Shown piece by piece: positions 57,926 to 64,000 of a stretch of 64,000 nt of DNA (the stretch's first letter is position 1; every line of letters starts with the position of its first letter). Origin of the DNA: Oligoflexia bacterium (GTDB taxonomy: Bacteria > Bdellovibrionota > Bacteriovoracia > Bacteriovoracales > Bacteriovoracaceae); contig JADGAN010000006.1 of the NCBI GenBank assembly GCA_015231955.1, forward strand, positions 1 to 64,000, given 5' to 3'. The notes beneath the pieces were generated by a model. It was not told the origin of the DNA and ran no database searches. It was given only the letters and a program-made list of their open reading frames with translations. The translations under genes and the position numbers were made by a program.

Positions 57926-59908
57926 ATGACTCATGAAAAATTAGAATTGAAGTACCAACAGCTCTATAAAAGCATGATGGATGCTTTTGCTAGCGTGAAT
58001 ATGCAAGGACAGCTTCAAGAATTTAATGAGAGCTTTCAGCAGATGCTGGGGTACACCTCAGAAGAGTTACAAAAACTCAGCTATGTGGATTTGACCCCTA
58101 CAAAGTGGCATGCGATGGAAGCGGAAATTATAGAAAAGCAGGTGTTTATTCGCGGCCATTCCGATATTTATGAGAAAGAGTATCGTCGTAAGGATGGAAC
58201 AACCTTTCCCGTGGAGCTTAGAACCAATCTGCTTCGAGATGAGGCAGGTAGGCCAGTTGCAATGTGGGCAATTATTCGTGATATTAGCAAGCGCAAAGAG
58301 ATGGAACAGCTGATTATAGAGCAAAGGCGAGTGGAGGAGGAGCTACGAGAGATCAAAGTCATGCTTCAGGCGGCAATGGATCAGGGGCAAGTGGGCATTG
58401 CCATCGTAGATGCCCCTGATGGCAAGATTCGCTATGTCAACGATGCTAGTCTGCTTATTCATGGGATTACACGAGAGGAGTTGACCAGTGCGATGAGTGT
58501 TAACGAGGATGTCTCGCTTTGGAAACTCTTGGATTTAGATGGAGAGGTGTTGCCACTGGAAGAGGTTCCCTTAATGCGTGCAATCCTCTATGGAGAGAGC
58601 AATGGGCGTGAACTTATTATTCGTAGGAGCGATAGAGAGGATCGTATTGTCTTGTCCAAGGCCACACCGATTAGGGATGAGCAACAAAAGGTGATTGCCG
58701 CAGTGGTGGTTTTGATAGACATCACCGAGACCAAAAAGCTTGCAGAAAGGCTTATGAACACTCAAAAATTGGAGTCTCTAGGCGTTTTAGCGGGAGGGAT
58801 TGCTCACGATCTTAATAACCTCTTGTCTGGAATTTTTGGGTATATCGATTTGGCCCAGGAAAAAATTTTGACCAAGGAGTGTGATGAGGGCCTAACATTT
58901 TTGAAAAAATCTATGGAAACGTTTGCACGGGCCAAAGATTTGGCAAAGCAATTGCTTACCTTCTCTAAAGGAGGGGAACCTCTGAAGAAAGTTTGTAAGG
59001 TAGAAATGCTTTTAAAACAAAGCATGCAATTTGCCTTGAGTGGTTCCAATATCTCGATCAACTTTCAAATTGCAGAAGATCTTTGGGGCTGCAAAATTGA
59101 TGAGAATCAAATTGGGCAAGTCTTAAGTAACATTACTATTAATGCCCACCAGGCCATGCTACACGGAGGAGTGTTGCAAGTAACGGCCGAGAATGTTGTG
59201 ATTACTAGTGCCGATTTGCGTGTAGGCCACTTGCTGCAAGCAGGGGATTACGTAAAGATTATGATCAGCGACACCGGCGTAGGCATTGCTCCGGAAAACT
59301 TATCACGAATTTTTGATCCCTATTTTACAACCAAACAATACGGAAAAGGTTTAGGATTAGCAATTTGTTACTCCATTATCAAAAAACATGATGGAGTGAT
59401 TGAAGTGCAATCTGAAGTAGGAAAAGGGACAAGCTGCACTCTTTTTCTGCCGGCCACAGATTTGATAGATTTAGATTTTAAGGATCACTCTCCAGCAAAC
59501 CTGGAGGTAAAGCAGAAGCAGCAAAAGAAGGGGCACATTCTCATTATGGATGATGAGGATTACATTCGTGATTTCTTAAGAGAGGTCTTAGAGTTCCATG
59601 GGTACACTGTTTCTGAGGCGGCAAGTGGGCAGGAAGTTTTACAATTTCTTAGAGAGCAAGATGAGAAAAAAGCGGAACCCCTTGATGCTCTTATTCTTGA
59701 TTTGACGATTCCAGGTGGAATGGGTGGCCTCGAGACTATCACAGAAATTCGTAAACAAAATAATCGTATCCCCGCTTTTGTCTCTAGTGGATTTTCAAAA
59801 GATCCTGTGATTGCACAACCTCTGAAATTTGGTTTTACCGATAGTCTTTCTAAACCTTACCTTATTCAAGAGGTGATACAACTCCTTGAGACTTATTTGA
59901 ACGTTTAG
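57926..59908 (+). CDS. Hybrid sensor histidine kinase (PAS-PAS-HisKA-HATPase-REC)
   Basis: A 660-residue soluble sensor. PAS domains at about 8-125 (with PAC segment KEYRRKDGTTFPVELRTN) and about 145-270; phosphoacceptor His294 in LAGGIAHDLNNLL, the type found in DHL-group kinases; HATPase boxes ITINAHQAM, DTGVGIAPENLSRIFDPYF and GKGLGLAICYSI; and a receiver with MDDEDYIRDFL and phosphoacceptor Asp in ALILDLTIPGGMGG. No membrane segment. Its last 4 bp overlap the convergent low-complexity protein gene. The target is unknown. Confidence 0.9.
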   Translation: MTHEKLELKYQQLYKSMMDAFASVNMQGQLQEFNESFQQMLGYTSEELQKLSYVDLTPTKWHAMEAEIIEKQVFIRGHSDIYEKEYRRKDGTTFPVELRTNLLRDEAGRPVAMWAIIRDISKRKEMEQLIIEQRRVEEELREIKVMLQAAMDQGQVGIAIVDAPDGKIRYVNDASLLIHGITREELTSAMSVNEDVSLWKLLDLDGEVLPLEEVPLMRAILYGESNGRELIIRRSDREDRIVLSKATPIRDEQQKVIAAVVVLIDITETKKLAERLMNTQKLESLGVLAGGIAHDLNNLLSGIFGYIDLAQEKILTKECDEGLTFLKKSMETFARAKDLAKQLLTFSKGGEPLKKVCKVEMLLKQSMQFALSGSNISINFQIAEDLWGCKIDENQIGQVLSNITINAHQAMLHGGVLQVTAENVVITSADLRVGHLLQAGDYVKIMISDTGVGIAPENLSRIFDPYFTTKQYGKGLGLAICYSIIKKHDGVIEVQSEVGKGTSCTLFLPATDLIDLDFKDHSPANLEVKQKQQKKGHILIMDDEDYIRDFLREVLEFHGYTVSEAASGQEVLQFLREQDEKKAEPLDALILDLTIPGGMGGLETITEIRKQNNRIPAFVSSGFSKDPVIAQPLKFGFTDSLSKPYLIQEVIQLLETYLNV

Positions 59909-60996
59909 AAAGCAAAACTACGAGAGTTTGCACTGGAGGGAGCGCTTTGTCCGCGTGAACCAGCATAGATTGTATTATTGGTGACACTTGAAATGTCGGG
60001 CATCGTGCCCATGGGTGATCCCATTCCTACTCCCATTCCCATTCCCATTCCCATCCCTATTCCCATTCCACCCATTCCGTTTCCCATCATGCTGTTAATA
60101 CCGCCTGCACCTCCTGCGACAAGTCCTCCCATAAAGAGAGAGTTTTGTTGGTTATAGTGCTGGCCTAAAAGCACGTTTTGAAGTGTGCTCATGGGAGAGT
60201 TTAAATTTTGAGGCGAAAACTGCATCTTCATCATCTCCGACATCAAGTAGTTGTTTAAGAGAGAAGACATCAGCGGCTGTTGGTACATGCTTTCCAGGAG
60301 CGAGGGATAACTCATTCTCATCATCGGGGGGGTAAAGAGTTCTTGCATGTTATTTTGCGATCCTGGATACATGCTAGGAAAAAAGGGCGTATTGTAGAGC
60401 GGGGATGGGGTGTTGGGAATGGCAGCAGCAGATCCGGTAGCAGATCCGGCAACAGGGCCACCATTTCGTTCTAAATCTAAGCTTGCGTACTTGGAAAATC
60501 CTACTACCTTATTGAGATCCTCTAAATTGTTAACAGGTAGTAGCACGTAACTTGGATTTAACTCTTTAGGAAGGCAGCGCTCCTCTGCTTCTTCTAGAGA
60601 TAAGATCTCTTCATCTTCTGCAAGTTTCTTCTTTTTGAGATCACGTTTTTCTTTTTCTACTTTGTTCTCCTTGTTGTTTTCTTTCTCTTCTTTCTCTTCT
60701 TTCTCTTCTTTCTCTTCTTTCTCTTCTTTCTCTTCTTTCTCTTCTTTTTTTTCTTCATCGGCGGGGGAAGAGCTTTCGACAATCGTTGCTATCTTATCTG
60801 TATCTGCTTTAGCGGTATCGGCAGCAGGTGCAGTGTTGGCAATAGAGCGCGAAGGTTCAACACCATACCCATGTCCATACCCTGGGGTCTTTAAATTACT
60901 GACAAGTTTTAGCTCAATATCGCCACTTTCCTTTAAACAAAACATCAACACCATGGTGCTGATAGCAGTGAGCGAGAGGTGAAAAATGCGATTCAT
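59905..60996 (-). CDS. Low-complexity exported protein with EEK and GMG repeats
   Basis: A 363-residue protein. A hydrophobic N-terminus (FHLSLTAISTMVLMFCL) is a signal peptide or lipid anchor. Residues about 78-107 are an almost pure EEK/EKE repeat encoded by 9-bp units, followed by a Lys-rich stretch. A Pro/Met/Asn/Ser-rich region (about 175-290) leads to a Gly/Met repeat (GMGIGMGMGMGMGVGMG) encoded by 6-bp units. No enzyme domain is visible. The repeats could change in number by slippage; since the units are multiples of 3, the frame would be kept. Function unknown, perhaps envelope or adhesive material. Confidence 0.6.
   Translation of the reverse strand: MNRIFHLSLTAISTMVLMFCLKESGDIELKLVSNLKTPGYGHGYGVEPSRSIANTAPAADTAKADTDKIATIVESSSPADEEKKEEKEEKEEKEEKEEKEEKEEKENNKENKVEKEKRDLKKKKLAEDEEILSLEEAEERCLPKELNPSYVLLPVNNLEDLNKVVGFSKYASLDLERNGGPVAGSATGSAAAIPNTPSPLYNTPFFPSMYPGSQNNMQELFTPPMMRMSYPSLLESMYQQPLMSSLLNNYLMSEMMKMQFSPQNLNSPMSTLQNVLLGQHYNQQNSLFMGGLVAGGAGGINSMMGNGMGGMGIGMGMGMGMGVGMGSPMGTMPDISSVTNNTIYAGSRGQSAPSSANSRSFAF
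60024..60078. repeat. 6-bp tandem repeat in coding sequence (CCCATT units)
   Basis: About nine near-perfect copies of CCCATT (with CCTATT and CCCATC variants) encode the Gly-Met run of the low-complexity protein on the minus strand. Confidence 0.75.
60676..60750. repeat. 9-bp tandem repeat in coding sequence (TTCTCTTCT units)
   Basis: About seven copies of a TTCTCTTCT-type unit, the last running into a T-rich stretch, encode the EEK run of the low-complexity protein on the minus strand. Copy number should vary between strains. Confidence 0.8.
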
Positions 60997-61158
60997 AAAG
61001 CAGTCCTTTGTTACTTTTGTGTCCGTTAGCCGCTATATGTGCAAATTGAATACCAAGATTTTATTAAGAGTGAAGATGAGTTTTTAATAAGTTAAGCTAA
61101 GGGGGCCGTTTAAGAGTTGGACACTTGCAAATTTAAGTAACGACTTTTTTAAATGAAT

Positions 61159-61845
61159 TTAGAGAAGGCAATATTTGTTAAGCAGGTCACTGGTTAACAA
61201 GTCTGTAAGTGCTAGTTTGTTTTCATCCCACACATCGCGAAGAGTGCGCAAATGACCGATGCGAGGGAGTTCATAGGTAAGAACGGGAGCAGAGTATTTT
61301 TCTGGTAGGTAATCACCAAGAGAGCCAGGGGTTGCATAGCCGATGGAGGGAGCAATCGGGTATTGATTGCGTTCGGCCAGGAAGTGCGCTACTTCGATAC
61401 AATCTCCATTATAGTTTAAAATTGGGCGCCAAGAGTGCAAGCTAATGGCAATGCCTGGGGGATATTTTTGAAAGAGAGAGACAAGAAATTGATTTTCTGG
61501 TTCGCTTAAGGGGGTAAGGCCAGGGTGGTATTGGGGTTCGGTGATAACGTGGCTCCAGGAAGAGGCCGGCAAGTTGCGATTTAAATCAACGCCATGGGAG
61601 TTGGTTCGAGTACCAATGCGATAGCCATCAACGTTGACAATCGGAACGACAATGGTGGGACGATTGATTTTCTCCCAGAGTTCGGCATTGGCCAAGAGCT
61701 CTTTCAAAACGTAAATGCTTTCTACCTCATCACCATGGACACCGGCCAGGATGTAGATGTAACGTCCATTATTGACATCACTCTTGTAGGCGTGAATATC
61801 ACTCATTTCAACACTTTTTCCCGGTTTTAAATCAATAAGCTTCAT
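61159..61845 (-). CDS. M14-family zinc carboxypeptidase, MpaA-like
   Basis: A 228-residue cytoplasmic-looking peptidase without signal peptide. The zinc site is HGDE in ILAGVHGDEVES plus His in ISLHSWRP; substrate residues are NVDGYRIGTRTNSHGVDLNR, and the catalytic Glu is in LTYELPRIG. The compact size and NSHGVDLNRNLPA are like murein peptide amidase A (MpaA), which cuts the gamma-D-glutamyl-diaminopimelate bond of recycled wall peptides. Substrate is inferred by similarity only. It probably has its own promoter; 61021-61158 upstream of the neighbouring gene holds nothing evident. Confidence 0.8.
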   Translation of the reverse strand: MKLIDLKPGKSVEMSDIHAYKSDVNNGRYIYILAGVHGDEVESIYVLKELLANAELWEKINRPTIVVPIVNVDGYRIGTRTNSHGVDLNRNLPASSWSHVITEPQYHPGLTPLSEPENQFLVSLFQKYPPGIAISLHSWRPILNYNGDCIEVAHFLAERNQYPIAPSIGYATPGSLGDYLPEKYSAPVLTYELPRIGHLRTLRDVWDENKLALTDLLTSDLLNKYCLL

Positions 61846-61909
61846 GTTTTAAACATTCCTTCGTCTATAGACCTAACTTAAGATCTGCACTTGAATACAA
61901 GAGAGTTAA

Positions 61910-62437
61910 CTATGATGTCAATTGGAAAGTTGCTGTTGCCGATTGCCCCAAAGACTCTTCAACCTCAATAGCTAGTGAACTTTCACTGTTTGCAAAGAGG
62001 TGGGCCGCCACACTCATCTTGCTTAACAGCTTTATTAACTCCTCACCAATATAGGCGGCAAGGCGTTCGGCGGTAATATTGGGGAGGGGGAGGAGTAACG
62101 TATCATGCTTGGGAAGTGAAAAACTGCTTTCCCCAACTTTCAAGAGGAAATTCGCTGCATAGAGGGGATCTTCTACGATGCTCAACTCTCGATTGTAAGT
62201 GGGAAGCAGGGTTTTGTGATCGAGAGAGCTACAGAGCTGTTTGATGAGCGGTTTTAAGTCATCAAAGTCTAAAACCATATCTTGTTCTAGCGTGTTCGTT
62301 GAGAGCTTTAAACGGACTGCATAGTTGTGTCCATGTAAAAGCTCGCGCCGCTCTTTACTATAGATGACAAAATGGGCCGATGAAAAGTGGAACGACTCCT
62401 TGTAGAGACAAATTTGATAACGACACTTCGTCGACAC
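61910..62437 (-). CDS. 6-pyruvoyl-tetrahydropterin synthase / QueD family protein (PTPS-III-like)
   Basis: A 175-residue tunnelling-fold enzyme. Zinc ligands are in SFHFSSAHFV and LLHGHNYAVRL, followed by VLDFDDLKPLIKQLCSSLDH, and TAERLAAYIGEEL with a C-terminal EVEES Glu. The Cys of the QueD CxxxHGH motif is missing; the sequence is ELLHGH, which fits the ExxHGH pattern that I recall for PTPS-III, a variant that makes a folate precursor from dihydroneopterin triphosphate and replaces FolB. Whether it serves folate or queuosine is unresolved. Confidence 0.75.
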   Translation of the reverse strand: MSTKCRYQICLYKESFHFSSAHFVIYSKERRELLHGHNYAVRLKLSTNTLEQDMVLDFDDLKPLIKQLCSSLDHKTLLPTYNRELSIVEDPLYAANFLLKVGESSFSLPKHDTLLLPLPNITAERLAAYIGEELIKLLSKMSVAAHLFANSESSLAIEVEESLGQSATATFQLTS

Positions 62438-62596
62438 TCATCACTCCTTAGTTAATAAGCAAAAATTAAATATTTTTTCACACTAAGTCTACATATAACT
62501 ATGCTTTAAATTGTGAAGAGGATAGGAATCGGATGGCCTTTTAAGTGCAAAAAATGTAGCTTATTGCAGAGGCATTTTTAGTTTGAAGGAGCTCTT

Positions 62597-63106
62597 TTGA
62601 ATCTCACCATTGAATTTGACACTAGCATCAAGAGTTGGCGCTCTGGGGAAGAGCAGCTTTTGCAGCAATTGATTCGCCGGCTGTGTAAAGCTGTCTTACA
62701 GGAAAAGTGGTTTTTACAGCAAAAACTTGGAACTGTGATGTGCCACGTTTGGGTGGTAGGGGCCAAGCGGATCCAAGGGATGAATAAAGTTTATCGCCGC
62801 AAGGATAAGGTAACTGATGTTCTCTCTTTCCCTCAATACGATCAGCAGTGGTGGAACTCTTCACTCAAAAAACGCAAAGCACACCCCTGTATGCACCTTG
62901 GGGATGTGGTGGTTTGTTATCAGAAGGCCTTACAAGACGCTAAATGCTTCGGCATCAGCTTTGAGGAAGAGATAGCAACTCTTTTAGTGCATGGGGTGCT
63001 TCACCTGGTGGGTTTTGATCATGAGCGCTCAAAACTAGAGGAGAAGAGAATGTTTTCCTTACAAGAGAAGTTGGTCAATACAATTTTAAAAAAGGCAAAG
63101 GTATAG
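62597..63106 (+). CDS. ybeY: Endoribonuclease YbeY, rRNA maturation factor
   Basis: YbeY takes part in 16S rRNA 3'-end maturation and late 30S quality control. The 169-residue protein has NKVYRRKDKVTDVLSFPQYD and the zinc motif HGVLHLVGFDHE at about residues 131-142. The start codon is TTG, with AAGGAG 6 bases upstream; no in-frame ATG lies in a suitable position. A somewhat long insert of basic residues (SLKKRKAHPC) follows the DVLSFP motif. It is followed by prfB after 6 bp. Confidence 0.93.
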   Translation: MNLTIEFDTSIKSWRSGEEQLLQQLIRRLCKAVLQEKWFLQQKLGTVMCHVWVVGAKRIQGMNKVYRRKDKVTDVLSFPQYDQQWWNSSLKKRKAHPCMHLGDVVVCYQKALQDAKCFGISFEEEIATLLVHGVLHLVGFDHERSKLEEKRMFSLQEKLVNTILKKAKV

Positions 63107-63112
63107 AGTTCA

Positions 63113-64000
63113 ATGGAAGATTCACTGACGATAAAATTGGAAGAGCAGAAGGCGAGCGTTGCAGAGTATCGGGAAAAGCTGCAACTGATGGGAGAGCTTT
63201 TGGATATCGCTGGCAAAGAGAAGCGCTTAGAAGAGATTCGCGAACTCGAAGAGAGGGAGGATTTATGGCAAAATCCTGCGCAAGCACAAAAAATTATGCA
63301 GGAGAAGTCGCGCTTAAATGAGGTGCTGGCGTCGTACGAAAATTTAAAGAAAATGATTGACGACTATGGGGTGTTGGAGGAGTTTTCTTTAAGTGGTGAC
63401 GATGAGGATTCCGCCCGTGAGGCGATTGCACTCTATGGGAAGATGGCCCCGGCCATTGATAGCGCAGAACAAAAGGTGCTACTTTCAGGGGACATGGATT
63501 ATAACAATGCCATCGTTTCCGTGAATGCGGGGGCCGGTGGAACTGAGTCGTGCGATTGGGCGATGATGCTTTCGAGGATGATTATTCGCTGGAGTGAACG
63601 CCAGCGTTTCAAGCTGAAAACCATTGATGTTCTTGAGGGAGAAACTGCAGGAATTAAGTCGATGACCTTACTAGTGGAGGGGCCATACGCTTTTGGCATG
63701 TTAAAATCGGAGACGGGAATTCACCGCTTAGTGAGGATCTCCCCTTTTGATTCGAATGCGAGAAGGCACACCTCCTTTGCCTCGATCTTTGTTTCACCAG
63801 AGATTGATGATGAGATTGAGATTGAGATTGCTGATAAAGATTTAAAGATCGATGTTTATCGCGCGGGAGGAGCAGGTGGGCAGTCGGTCAACACCACCGA
63901 CTCTGCAGTTCGGATTACACACTTGCCAACGGGGATTGTGGTTACCTGCCAAAATGAACGCTCACAACTACAAAATAAAATGTTCGCGATGAAGGTGCTA
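63113..64000 (+). CDS. prfB: Peptide chain release factor 2 (5' part; runs off the window)
   Basis: An open frame of 296 codons without stop to the window end. It encodes RF2: [20 protein letters not shown] at the start, the stop-codon-recognition tripeptide SPF in [18 protein letters not shown], and the catalytic GGQ in [20 protein letters not shown]2 ends translation at UGA and UAA. In many bacteria, codon 26 is an in-frame UGA that needs a +1 shift; here the corresponding place reads GGAGAGCTTTTGGAT and is open, so no frameshift is needed. About 70 C-terminal residues lie outside. Lies 6 bp after ybeY, probably in one operon. Confidence 0.95.
   Translation, partial: MEDSLTIKLEEQKASVAEYREKLQLMGELLDIAGKEKRLEEIRELEEREDLWQNPAQAQKIMQEKSRLNEVLASYENLKKMIDDYGVLEEFSLSGDDEDSAREAIALYGKMAPAIDSAEQKVLLSGDMDYNNAIVSVNAGAGGTESCDWAMMLSRMIIRWSERQRFKLKTIDVLEGETAGIKSMTLLVEGPYAFGMLKSETGIHRLVRISPFDSNARRHTSFASIFVSPEIDDEIEIEIADKDLKIDVYRAGGAGGQSVNTTDSAVRITHLPTGIVVTCQNERSQLQNKMFAMKVL

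Noticed and set aside
60635-60982. Plus-strand frame rich in Ser/Phe opposite the low-complexity protein
   Set aside because: It is the shadow of the EEK repeat on the other strand; no start signals.

Overview
The window looks like chromosome of a moderately AT-rich, Gram-negative, probably anaerobic or facultatively anaerobic bacterium. The evidence is lipobox lipoproteins, many Sec-exported proteins, a lipase beside a lipase-foldase-like gene, sigma-54 (-24/-12) promoters, oxygen-independent (CbiK/CbiG/CbiD-type) cobalamin synthesis and a bacterial microcompartment. A Bdellovibrionota or deltaproteobacteria-like lineage would fit, but no marker here settles the taxonomy. No rRNA, tRNA or CRISPR array was seen.

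Layout. 1-2.9 kb: an 81-bp perfect inverted repeat around an HNH-nuclease remnant, an ankyrin lipoprotein and a decayed ISL3-family transposase. 2.9-19.4 kb: an almost complete anaerobic cobalamin cluster on the minus strand (cbiD, cbiC, cbiET, cbiL, cbiG, precorrin-2 dehydrogenase, then cbiH, cbiF, cobA, cbiA, a cobD-cbiP fusion, cbiB, cobC-like, cobU, cobT, cobS), interrupted by cbiK on the plus strand. A textbook cobalamin riboswitch lies just outside the cluster but on the plus strand, facing away from cbiD and into the 3' end of a minus-strand lipoprotein gene.

19.7-27.5 kb: mixed housekeeping and conserved genes (lytic-transglycosylase-like lipoprotein, SrkA-type kinase, GNAT, DUF1820-like, ComFB-like, YhcC-type radical SAM) and exported proteins. 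27.5-31.5 kb: an IS graveyard holding a frameshifted RHS/YD-repeat gene fused in frame to the C-terminal part of an IS3-type transposase, flanked by IS5-type remnants. 31.5-36.4 kb: three small exported proteins, each behind a nearly identical sigma-54 promoter and leader, and one 108-bp MITE-like element. 36.7-46.9 kb: exported hydrolases, three paralogous exported proteins of unknown function, a lipase with a short foldase-like partner, a hybrid histidine kinase, and a CAP-domain protein behind a fourth sigma-54 site.

47-56.4 kb: an AspT/YidE-type transporter, then an eleven-gene microcompartment operon: BMC-H, three BMC-P, two BMC-T, a CoA-acylating aldehyde dehydrogenase, a PduS-like flavin/Fe-S protein, DeoC and two class II aldolases. 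The genes suggest that sugar phosphates are cleaved to short aldehydes inside the shell and oxidised to acyl-CoA, with electrons leaving through PduS and a PduT-like shell protein; no alcohol dehydrogenase, PduL or B12-dependent lyase is present in the window. 56.5-64 kb: an exported protein-arginine-deiminase-like enzyme, a second hybrid kinase, a low-complexity exported protein, an M14 peptidase, a PTPS/QueD-family protein, ybeY and the start of prfB.
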